This document shows, one piece after another, positions 50,981-58,279 of a DNA stretch of 63,729 nt (its first letter is position 1; each line of letters starts with the position of its first letter). The DNA lies in NCBI GenBank assembly GCA_048976805.1, contig JBHGUR010000037.1, positions 1 through 63,729 on the forward strand, given 5' to 3'. A program made the translations under genes and the position numbers. The notes below the pieces were generated by a model, which was not told the DNA's origin, made no database searches, and was given only the letters and a program-made list of their open reading frames with translations. This DNA is from Ectobacillus sp048976805 (lineage in GTDB: Bacteria > Bacillota > Bacilli > Bacillales > Bacillaceae_G).

Positions 50981-52410
50981 TAGTACGCTTTCCCCCAATA
51001 TACCATATGCTTCGCTTCCTTTTGGCAGCATACACATGTTGATGATAGCTTCTCCTGCTCAAATGGAATGCAGCGGGAGGTAACGCCAGCCTCCTCTTTC
51101 AGCTGCTCCTCGCATTGTAAATCTCCGCACCACATCGCCCGAATGAAGCCGGCTTTTTCCTCAGCTATTTGCTTCATTTCTTCCAATGTACGCGCAACGT
51201 ATGTTTTTTCATCGCGAAAAGCCTTTGCACTCTCGAACATCGATTCATGGATTTCATTCAATAGCTCGGCTATGCGCACTTCCAATTGCTCCATTGAAAC
51301 GAACTCTTTCGCTTTTGTATCGCGGCGCACAAGGACAACCTGCCCTTTTTCAATATCCTTCGGCCCGATTTCCAGACGAACCGGGATGCCTTTCATTTCA
51401 TATTCATTAAACTTCCAGCCCGGTGATTTATTGCTTGCATCCATTTTTACCCGCGCCACTTTGCTGATGCGCTCCTGCAGCTGCGCCGCTGCTTCTAGGA
51501 CACCTTCTTTATGCTGGGCGATCGGTACGATCATCACCTGTGTCGGCGCGATTCTTGGAGGCAAAATTAAACCGTTGTTATCGCCGTGCACCATAATGAG
51601 CGCTCCGATTGTACGGGTTGTCATGCCCCAGGACGTTTGGTGAGCATATTGCCATTTTCCTGTTTTATCAAGATACTTAATATCAAACGCTTCGGTAAAG
51701 TTTGTTCCAAAGTTATGGGAAGTCGCGGTTTGCAATGCTTTGCCATCATGCATTAAACTTTCAATCGTATACGTCGCTTTGGCTCCCGCAAATTTTTCCT
51801 TTTCTGTTTTTTGTCCTTTGACAACCGGAATCGCTAAGTAATTTTCGCAAAATGAAGCATATAAATCCAAGATGCGAATCGTTTCCTCCTGCGACTCTTC
51901 TGCCGTAGCATGGACGGTATGGCCCTCTTGCCATAAAAATTCGGTTGTGCGCAAAAACGGGCGCGTCGTTTTTTCCCAGCGCACTACAGAGCACCATTGA
52001 TTGTACAGCTTCGGCAAGTCATTGTAGGATTGTACGATTTTGGAAAAATGCTCACAAAATAACGTTTCCGAAGTAGGGCGCACACATAGGCGCTCCGCCA
52101 GCTGTTCGCTGCCCCCATACGTCACCCAAGCAACTTCCGGCGCAAACCCTTCCACATGGTCCTTTTCTTTTTGCAGCAAACTTTCCGGAATAAACATCGG
52201 CATATACACATTTTCATGCCCTGTCGCCTTTAGCTTATCATCCATAATTTTTTGGATGTTTTCCCAAATTGCATAGCCGTACGGGCGTAAAATCATACAC
52301 CCCTTCACGCTGGAATAATCGATCAACTCCGCTTTTTTGACAATATCCGTATACCACTGCGCGAAGTCGTCTTCCATTGCAGTAATTTCTCTCACTTGCT
52401 CTTTTGCCAT
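50980..52410 (-). CDS. proS: Prolyl-tRNA synthetase, short (archaeal/eukaryotic-like) type
   Basis: A 476-aa class II synthetase from ATG 52410, 8 nt after AAGGAGG (another ATG at 52416 is too close to the site). Class II motifs are MILRPYGYAIWENIQK, the YNQWCSVVRWEKTTRPFLRT region of motif 2, and GDNNGLILPPRIAPTQVMIV before the anticodon domain. The C-terminal zinc-like cysteines (CVCCQKE) are those of the ProS type 3 class. There is no bacterial-type INS editing domain. The leader is a T-box, but two transposon-like elements separate it from the gene. Confidence 0.96.
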   Translation of the reverse strand: MAKEQVREITAMEDDFAQWYTDIVKKAELIDYSSVKGCMILRPYGYAIWENIQKIMDDKLKATGHENVYMPMFIPESLLQKEKDHVEGFAPEVAWVTYGGSEQLAERLCVRPTSETLFCEHFSKIVQSYNDLPKLYNQWCSVVRWEKTTRPFLRTTEFLWQEGHTVHATAEESQEETIRILDLYASFCENYLAIPVVKGQKTEKEKFAGAKATYTIESLMHDGKALQTATSHNFGTNFTEAFDIKYLDKTGKWQYAHQTSWGMTTRTIGALIMVHGDNNGLILPPRIAPTQVMIVPIAQHKEGVLEAAAQLQERISKVARVKMDASNKSPGWKFNEYEMKGIPVRLEIGPKDIEKGQVVLVRRDTKAKEFVSMEQLEVRIAELLNEIHESMFESAKAFRDEKTYVARTLEEMKQIAEEKAGFIRAMWCGDLQCEEQLKEEAGVTSRCIPFEQEKLSSTCVCCQKEAKHMVYWGKAY

Positions 52411-52440
52411 TTCCATTTCCTCCTTAATTTTTATAAATAA

Positions 52441-52652
52441 GGCTCTGTTAAAGGCCAATGTTGATTTTGATATCACGTACGCCTGTACATCACAGCTATG
52501 CAGAACCAATCGCAACCTATACTCATTTGCTCCTTCTGGTTTTCCTTTGGATGAGGCAAAACTAGGCCCTGACCGTTGCTACACACGGCTGGGGGCACTT
52601 TCCTCCCTCTAAAAGAAGGGTTTATATATCAACACTAACGTTTCACACAGCC
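52441..52652 (+). repeat. Family B element (B2), complete, in the proS leader
   Basis: A 212-bp element, GGCTCTGTTAAAGGCCAATG to ACTAACGTTTCACACAGCC, with a perfect 8-bp duplication ATAAATAA (52433-52440 and 52653-52660). It is 30 nt from the proS start. Confidence 0.93.
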
Positions 52653-52662
52653 ATAAATAAAA

Positions 52663-52807
52663 GGCTCTGTTAAAGACTAATGTTGATTTTGATTTATTTG
52701 TTGATTTGGACCGAAAGGCGGCGACTCCAGCGGGAAAAGCGGCTCGGCCCCGCCCGCGGAAAGCGTCCGCCTGTAGCGGAAAATCAACAACCAAGTTTAA
52801 CAGAGAC
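52663..52807 (+). repeat. Family A element (A6) in the proS leader
   Basis: A 145-bp element, GGCTCTGTTAAAGACTAATG to TTTAACAGAGAC, with a perfect 8-bp duplication AAATAAAA (52655-52662 and 52808-52815). It is immediately after the T-box terminator and next to B2. Confidence 0.93.
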
Positions 52808-52812
52808 AAATA

Positions 52813-53045
52813 AAAAAGCCCGCATCCCTACGAATAGGGACCGAGCTTCTGTCGGCGGTACCACCCTGATTTACATATGCAGCCATATATACCCTCGTTT
52901 GGATAACGGATCGTGCCGCTGCATCCTACTGCTAATTCGGTGCAGAACTCCGAGGCTGGTTCGATGCCGCCTTTTTAAGAATCTTTCAGCCATTGGATTC
53001 TCTCTCTGCAAAAAAGGGGGTGGCATGTACTATTCCTCTTCATCG
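52813..53045 (-). ncRNA. T-box leader of proS
   Basis: Minus strand: a stem I region from about 53040, the T-box motif AGGGTGGTACCGCC (52867-52854) and a terminator GGTCCCTATTCGTAGGGATG followed by CGGGCTTTTTT (to 52813). It reads uncharged tRNA; proline is inferred from the gene it precedes. A CCG triplet near 52943 lies where a specifier might be, but stem I was not folded here. Confidence 0.9.
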
Positions 53046-53070
53046 TCATAACTTCATATAATTGTTGATT

Positions 53071-53099
53071 ATAATAATACAGAAGCCTTGTTGATTCAA
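53071..53099 (-). promoter_or_regulatory. Promoter of the T-box/proS transcript
   Basis: TTGAAT at 53099-53094, 17-bp spacer, TATTAT at 53076-53071. Confidence 0.6.
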
Positions 53100-53236
53100 T
53101 AGAAAATTTCATATTTTTAAAATTTCCTTTTTCATCCCTGCTCATACACGATACGTAAAACATATGTTAAATTTTCTGCAGATTGCGGCTTCCCTATTCT
53201 TTTTTTATGTACAATGAAAACAAGGAGGTGTGATCG

Positions 53237-54508
53237 ATGAAGGTTTCGAAACAAGAAAAAAGCTGGATGTTTTACGATTGGGCGAACTCCGCCTATTCTT
53301 TGGCCATTACTACGACAATCCTGCCGCTTTACTTTAAATTCATCGCAGAAGACGCAGGGTTGAAAGCGTCTACATCAACAGCATATTGGGGGTATGCGAA
53401 CTCGTTTGCCACACTGCTCATTTCCCTGCTCGCGCCTGTTCTTGGGACAATTGCGGATTATAAAGGCATGAAGAAACGTTTTTTCGCATTCTTTTTTATT
53501 CTCGGTCTCATATTTACTGCTTTATTGGCGGTTGTACCCGCCAGCCAATGGCTTTTGCTGCTGGTCATATATATGGTGACAGCTATCGGCTTTTCAGGGG
53601 CAAACATTTTTTACGATGCGTTTCTCGTTGACGTTACAACAGAAAAGCGGATGGATAAAATCTCCGCCAACGGCTTCGCGCTCGGCTATATCGGCAGCAC
53701 AATCCCATTTATTCTTTCTATGCTTCTCATCTTTCTCGCACAAAACGGGACAATTCCGCTCTCGTTTGCAGCTGCTTGCCAAATCTCATTTTTCCTCACT
53801 GCCCTCTGGTGGGGTCTGTTCACAATTCCAATGTTGCGCAATGTCCGGCAGATCTACTACGTTGAACCAGAACCGCATCCCGTGCGCAATAGCTTTAAAC
53901 GTTTACTCGAAACATTTCGGAATATTAAAAAGCATAAAGTGCTTTTCCTGTTTTTGCTTGCCTACTTCTTCTATATTGACGGCGTGGGCACTATCATTAA
54001 AATGGCCTCTGCCTACGGCGCGGATCTTGGCATCAGCTCTGCGAATTTGCTGCTCATTCTGCTTGTTACCCAATTTGTCGCGTTTCCGTTTGCATGGCTA
54101 TACGGCTGGCTCGCCGGACGCTTTCCCGGCAAAACAATGCTGTATATTGCGATTATTCTGTATACACTCATGTGCATCTACGCCTACTTTGTAAAAACAA
54201 CCATGGATTTTTGGATTCTTGCCCTTCTTGTCGGCACATCGCAAGGCGGCATTCAGGCGCTAAGCCGTTCCTATTTCGCAAAGCTTGTGCCAAAGGAAAA
54301 ATCAAATGAATTTTTCGGGTTCTACAACATCTTTGGGCGCTTTGCAGCTATCCTCGGCCCATTATTGGTCGGGGCCGTTACACAGATGACGAACAGCACA
54401 AACGCCGGGGTGTTAAGCATTGTCGTGCTTTTCATAATCGGCGGGCTAGTATTAACTCGCGTACCGGAAAATTCCTCATCGCAAAAATCGAATTCCTTAT
54501 CTCTTTGA
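53237..54508 (+). CDS. MFS permease, UMF1 / Atg22-like family
   Basis: A 423-aa, twelve-helix transporter. The start SWMFYDWANSAYSLAITTTI with DWANSAY is diagnostic of the UMF1 (Atg22-like) MFS family, and FDAFLVDV-like YDAFLVDVTTEKRMDKISAN plus GFALGYIGSTIPF follow. The second half has GTSQGGIQALSRSYFAKLVP and EFFGFYNIFGRFAAILGP. Vacuolar relatives export amino acids; the bacterial substrate is unknown. AAGGAGG lies 8 nt before the ATG, and a strong terminator follows. Confidence 0.93.
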   Translation: MKVSKQEKSWMFYDWANSAYSLAITTTILPLYFKFIAEDAGLKASTSTAYWGYANSFATLLISLLAPVLGTIADYKGMKKRFFAFFFILGLIFTALLAVVPASQWLLLLVIYMVTAIGFSGANIFYDAFLVDVTTEKRMDKISANGFALGYIGSTIPFILSMLLIFLAQNGTIPLSFAAACQISFFLTALWWGLFTIPMLRNVRQIYYVEPEPHPVRNSFKRLLETFRNIKKHKVLFLFLLAYFFYIDGVGTIIKMASAYGADLGISSANLLLILLVTQFVAFPFAWLYGWLAGRFPGKTMLYIAIILYTLMCIYAYFVKTTMDFWILALLVGTSQGGIQALSRSYFAKLVPKEKSNEFFGFYNIFGRFAAILGPLLVGAVTQMTNSTNAGVLSIVVLFIIGGLVLTRVPENSSSQKSNSLSL

Positions 54509-54565
54509 CTTTTCCCAAGCCCTTGGTGAGTTTTCTCACTCGGAAAATCTATAAGCGCGGGCAAC

Positions 54566-54597
54566 AAAGGATTTCTCTGAAAAGGGAGAAATCCTTT
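54566..54597 (+). terminator. Terminator of the MFS gene
   Basis: AAAGGATTTCTC-TGAAAAGG-GAGAAATCCTTT then TCT. Confidence 0.85.
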
Positions 54598-54636
54598 TCT
54601 ATATTATAAAACTAATATTTCCTCGCAGTTATTTAA

Positions 54637-54716
54637 TTAAACGTTTGTTTAAACCAAGATTTTCCTCATTTAACAACATATCTAACAGCTTTAATCAAAC
54701 GTTTGTTTAAACAAAC
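54637..54716. promoter_or_regulatory. Two operator-like palindromes
   Basis: TTAAACGTTTGTTTAA at 54637-54652 and TCAAACGTTTGTTTAA at 54695-54710, the second overlapping the perfect palindrome GTTTGTTTAAACAAAC (54701-54716). The same motif recurs at 57244. Likely TetR-type binding sites. Confidence 0.5.
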
Positions 54717-54730
54717 TTATTTTTTCGTAA

Positions 54731-54986
54731 GGCTGTGTTAAACGATAGTGTTGATATATAAATCCTTTTTTTAGAGAGGGAGAGTGCTCCCGGCCGTGTA
54801 TCGTAACGGTCAGGGCCTAGTCCTGCCTCGTCCAAAGGAAAACCAGAGGGAGAAGATAAGTGCGGGTTGCAATGTCTGCATAGCCGTTATGTACAGACGT
54901 ACATGATATAAAAATCAACATCGGCCTACCCTAAAAAATAACAATTTTTTATCTATCGTGGTGCGAGTTATATTCTTGCATGGATG
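54731..54986 (-). repeat. Family B element (B3), right terminus lost
   Basis: GGCTGTGTTAAACGATAGTG, then the B core (GAGAGTGCTCCCGGCCGTGT, CGTCCAAAGGAAAACCAG), ending AATCAACATCGGCC and running on into ~65 bp shared with B1. Confidence 0.87.
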
Positions 54987-55166
54987 TCTGTATTAAACGA
55001 TAGTGTTGATATATAAATCCTTTTTTTAGGGGGGGAGAGTGCTCCCGGCCGTATATAGTAACGGTCAAGGCCCAGTTTTGCCTCGTCCAAAGGAAAACCA
55101 GAGAGAAAGTGGGTGCGGGCTACTGCTGGTTCTACATAGCCGTGATGTGCAGGCCTATGTTATAGA
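54987..55166 (-). repeat. Family B element (B4), truncated
   Basis: GTCTGTATTAAACGATAGTG, then a diverged B core. The end with AATCAACA and the right terminus is gone. Head-to-tail with B3. Confidence 0.8.
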
Positions 55167-55254
55167 TCATATAATTTCGACATGAAAAATGCTTATATTC
55201 ATGGCAAAACAATGACAATGTAAAATAAAACGGCTTTTCACCCGTTTTTTTAAT

Positions 55255-55283
55255 TTGTTCAAACTTTTACAAAGGGATACAAT
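55255..55283 (+). promoter_or_regulatory. Promoter of the YhfP-type gene
   Basis: TTGTTC at 55255-55260, 17-bp spacer, TACAAT at 55278-55283, 30 nt before ATG 55313. A hairpin with AACGG/CCGTT and T7 lies at 55228-55252, just upstream. Confidence 0.65.
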
Positions 55284-55312
55284 AGATGTATATACAATCT
55301 GGAGGTGCCTCA

Positions 55313-56305
55313 ATGACCAATTCATTTCGCGCATTAGTCGTCAACAAAACAGAAAATGACTTTTCCGTAAACGTACAATCGTTAACATTAGCCGATTTGC
55401 CGGAAGGGGAAGTAACAATCCGCGTCGCTTATTCTAGCGTAAACTATAAAGACGGGCTCGCTTCCATCCCAAACGGCAAAATTGTCCGTACATATCCATT
55501 TATACCGGGCATCGACTTAGCGGGTACAGTAGTAGATTCAAAAGATTCCCGTTACAAAGCAGGTGATGAAGTAATCGTTACAAGCTATGAGCTTGGCGTT
55601 TCCCATTTCGGGGGCTTCAGCGAGTGCGCGCGCGTTCCGGCTGACTGGGTTGTGCCTCTTCCAAAAGGATTAACATTAAAAGAAGCGATGGTGTTCGGAA
55701 CAGCGGGCTTTACGGCCGCTTTATCTGTACAGCGTTTAGAAGAAAACGGGCTAACGCCGGACAAGGGACCTGTTTTAGTTACAGGCGCAACCGGCGGCGT
55801 CGGAAGCATCGCAGTTGCGATTCTTGCAAAACGCGGATACCATGTTGTTGCCAGCACAGGCAAACAAGTGGAGCACGAATATTTAAAATCAATCGGCGCT
55901 GCCGAAGTTATTGATAGACAGGACGTTGTGCTTGATCCGATTCCTGCCATGGGCAAGCAGCGCTGGGCAGCTGCGGTGGATCCGGTAGGGGGAAATACGC
56001 TCGCTTCTATCCTAAGCACAGTGCAATACGGCGGATCTGTGGCAGCCAGCGGTTTAACGGGCGGCACAAATGTTCCGACAACTGTATTTCCATTTATTTT
56101 GCGCGGCGTGAATTTGCTTGGCATCGATTCTGTTTACTGCCCGATGGAAACACGCAAGCTGCTGTGGGAAAGAATGGCTTCAGACTATAAGCCTGATACA
56201 CTCTTAAACTACATCGAAAATGAAGTAACACTGGACGAGCTTCCAAATACGCTCGCTTCTATTTTAAAAGCCGAGGTGCGCGGCAGAACGATTGTAAAGC
56301 TATAA
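55313..56305 (+). CDS. yhfP: YhdH/YhfP family NAD(P)H oxidoreductase (acrylyl-CoA reductase-like)
   Basis: A 330-aa zinc-independent medium-chain dehydrogenase. Start ATG 55313 (TGGAGG upstream); nine more residues to 55286 have no site. NYKDGLASI and PGIDLAGTVV give the catalytic domain, and VLVTGATGGVGSIAVAILAK the Rossmann fold with GATGGVGS. There are no zinc ligands. It reduces quinones or acryloyl-CoA with NADPH; the natural substrate is uncertain. It is preceded by two truncated B elements and followed by repeats. Confidence 0.9.
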   Translation: MTNSFRALVVNKTENDFSVNVQSLTLADLPEGEVTIRVAYSSVNYKDGLASIPNGKIVRTYPFIPGIDLAGTVVDSKDSRYKAGDEVIVTSYELGVSHFGGFSECARVPADWVVPLPKGLTLKEAMVFGTAGFTAALSVQRLEENGLTPDKGPVLVTGATGGVGSIAVAILAKRGYHVVASTGKQVEHEYLKSIGAAEVIDRQDVVLDPIPAMGKQRWAAAVDPVGGNTLASILSTVQYGGSVAASGLTGGTNVPTTVFPFILRGVNLLGIDSVYCPMETRKLLWERMASDYKPDTLLNYIENEVTLDELPNTLASILKAEVRGRTIVKL

Positions 56306-56392
56306 GACCTGCCTATCAGCGACAAGCGCAAGAGAAGCGCTGACAGAAGGCGCTTTTTGCCTTCTGAGGCGATTAGGCGATGGCGCCCAGAG
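56306..56392 (+). repeat. Family D intergenic repeat, interrupted by C2
   Basis: The end of the YhfP-type gene is followed by CAGCGACAAGCGCAAGAG, a hairpin CAGAAGGCGCTTTTTGCCTT/CTG and GGCGCCCAGAGCT. The rest (AGACACTCATC) resumes at 56588 after C2. This type of sequence is common between genes in Bacillus. Confidence 0.6.
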
Positions 56393-56588
56393 CTATATAT
56401 ATCCAATTTATGATTTGGACATATATCGCGGCTAAGTAGAACAAACAGCACCTTGTACTTGCTTCCTCTCTTTGGTTTTCCGTCGCATGGGGCAGGAATA
56501 GGTTTTGACCGCTTCTATGCATAGACCGATGCTCTCTCCCCTTTCAAAAGAAAGCTTTTATGTTCTTTTTTTAACTTGTATTTATATA
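56393..56588. repeat. Family C element (C2), nested in a D repeat
   Basis: About 196 bp nearly identical to C1 (CTATATATATCCAATTTA, then GTTTTCCGTCGCATGGGGCA, then CTTGTATTTATATA). The D sequence continues on both sides. Confidence 0.85.
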
Positions 56589-56626
56589 GACACTCATCTG
56601 GATTGAGATCCTATACTTTAACTATA

Positions 56627-56842
56627 GGCTGTGTTAAACGTTAGTGTTGATATATAAACCCTTCTTTTTTTTAGAAGGGGGAAAGTGCTCCCAGCCGTGT
56701 GCAGTAACGGCCAGGACCTAGTTTTGCCTCGTCCAAAGGAAAACCAGAAGGAGCAAATGAGTGCAGGTTGCAATTGGTTCTGCATAGCCGTGATGTACAG
56801 ACGTACGTGATATAAAAATCAACATTGGCCTTTAACAGAGCC
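56627..56842 (-). repeat. Family B element (B5), complete
   Basis: A 216-bp element, GGCTGTGTTAAACGTTAGTG to GGCCTTTAACAGAGCC, with a perfect 8-bp duplication TAACTATA (56619-56626 and 56843-56850). The orientation is opposite to B2. Confidence 0.93.
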
Positions 56843-56852
56843 TAACTATAAG

Positions 56853-56887
56853 AAAATGAGCGCGGGAAAACCTCCCCGTGCTCATTT
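56853..56887 (-). terminator. Terminator of the thioredoxin-like gene
   Basis: AAATGAGCACGGGGAGG and TTCCCGCGCTCATTT form the stem, then TCTT on the minus strand. Confidence 0.7.
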
Positions 56888-56892
56888 CTTTT

Positions 56893-57228
56893 CTATGCCC
56901 TATCTTCCGTCACAGCCTCATACCATCTGCGCAAATTATACTCAAATTTCTCGAAGACGATAAAGCGCGATTCCCGCATCACTTCTTTTCCTTGAACGAA
57001 CACAAGCAAAGTCGGCGCAGTAAACACTAGATATTCCGCGGATATTTCCGGTACTTCTTTCATGGAAACGAGAACGCCTTCCAGCTTAGGAAACTGTTCC
57101 AGCAGCTCTTCTGTTTGTACCAATACCGCATCGCATACACCGCAGCTTTCTGTTTTTATAAATAACAAACATATATCCCGCTCCCCAATAACGGCCTTTA
57201 CTTGTATCATGTCTCCCAGTTTTTCCAT
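56893..57228 (-). CDS. Thioredoxin-like protein
   Basis: A 111-aa thioredoxin-fold protein with the active site ESCGVCDAV (CxxC at about 29-32) after the first strand ICLLFIKT and the cis-Pro region FTAPTLLVFVQGKEV. It is short and acidic, similar to YusE/YtpP-type proteins. AAAGGAG lies before ATG 57228. An operator-like palindrome lies 16 nt further upstream. It may reduce disulfides in the cytoplasm. Confidence 0.88.
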   Translation of the reverse strand: MEKLGDMIQVKAVIGERDICLLFIKTESCGVCDAVLVQTEELLEQFPKLEGVLVSMKEVPEISAEYLVFTAPTLLVFVQGKEVMRESRFIVFEKFEYNLRRWYEAVTEDRA

Positions 57229-57243
57229 AACAATCTCCTTTAA

Positions 57244-57259
57244 TTAAACATTTGTTTAG
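57244..57259. promoter_or_regulatory. Operator-like palindrome before the thioredoxin-like gene
   Basis: TTAAACATTTGTTTAG, matching the two sites at 54637-54710. Confidence 0.45.
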
Positions 57260-57328
57260 TATGCATATAAGAGAAATATTTAACAATAAAATACGAGACG
57301 ATGATTTCCTCATCGCCCCATATGTTCG

Positions 57329-58162
57329 CTATCTCATTGTTTCATTGGAAATTTCCCTGGTTCTCGGATTGACCGCATACCAGCCAATTGTCGCATTATG
57401 CGGAAAGTTCGGATCACTCACTTCTTCGTACACATGAATAATGTAGTGGCCAGCTTCATTTTCCATTTCATATTGCACGATATAATTAGAGACCTTCGGA
57501 ATCTTCATATACGCGCGAACCAAATCCTCCGCTTGTTTCGGGGTAAGCGGCGCTTTCGGAGTGGGCTTTGGCAAAGGCTGCTCCTGTGTTTCATCTGGGC
57601 TATCAGGCACCATCCCTGCCTTTCTTTTTTCCAAGTCTACTTGCCTCCACAACTCTCCAGCTTCTTTCGCTATTTGTCTAATTTGCTCATCATCGGACGT
57701 TGTACCGGCTAATTCCTTCAAAATCGCCTCTGCTTCTGCAAACTTCCTTTCATCAACAAACATCCGCGCCTTTTCCAGCTTTTCATTCATTTCCTTCATT
57801 TTCGCTTCTAATGCTTCTATTTTCGCAATAACTTGCTGCGCCTGCGGTTTTAATATTTTGGCTGCCTTGGATGTATCCTTTAAGCTTATAACCTTTTTCG
57901 CATAGGAAGTTGCATCTGCAAACTTTTCTTCCCGCAATGCTTTCGCGCTTGCTTCCATATACTCCGTTGCTTGAATATACTGTTTTACTTCATCGGTCGC
58001 TTTAGCCTTCTCAGCCTTCCTCAAATGGGATAAAGCCTCTTTATATTGCTGCTCCTGCAATGCCCCAATTGCCGCCTCGATCTCCTGCTCATATACCTTG
58101 CCCGAACAAGCCGAAACAAAGAACAGTGATAGAATGGATAATAGTAATGCTAATCGTTTCAT
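57329..58162 (-). CDS. Lipoprotein with coiled-coil/TPR-like domain
   Basis: A 277-aa lipoprotein from ATG 58162 (GTGAGGAAC upstream; the 36 earlier residues are rejected). The signal MKRLALLLSILSLFFVSAC ends in the lipobox VSAC. Helical repeats follow (IEAAIGALQEQQYKEALSHL, AKALREEKFADATSYAKKVI, KLEKARMFVDERKFAEAEAI), then a Pro-rich linker (about 190-205) and a small C-terminal alpha/beta domain (VSNYIVQYEMENEAGHYIIH). It resembles bacillar lipoproteins with PepSY-like tails but is not identified. Separate from the nuclease operon by 117 nt. Confidence 0.75.
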   Translation of the reverse strand: MKRLALLLSILSLFFVSACSGKVYEQEIEAAIGALQEQQYKEALSHLRKAEKAKATDEVKQYIQATEYMEASAKALREEKFADATSYAKKVISLKDTSKAAKILKPQAQQVIAKIEALEAKMKEMNEKLEKARMFVDERKFAEAEAILKELAGTTSDDEQIRQIAKEAGELWRQVDLEKRKAGMVPDSPDETQEQPLPKPTPKAPLTPKQAEDLVRAYMKIPKVSNYIVQYEMENEAGHYIIHVYEEVSDPNFPHNATIGWYAVNPRTREISNETMR

Positions 58163-58279
58163 TCGATGTTCCTCACATTTCTCAGTTTTTCTAGAAGTAA
58201 TAGCCTTAGGAGAACATCTTTTATTATAATAGAATTTACGATAATTGAAAAATAGGCTAATAGCGGCCATACGGCAACG

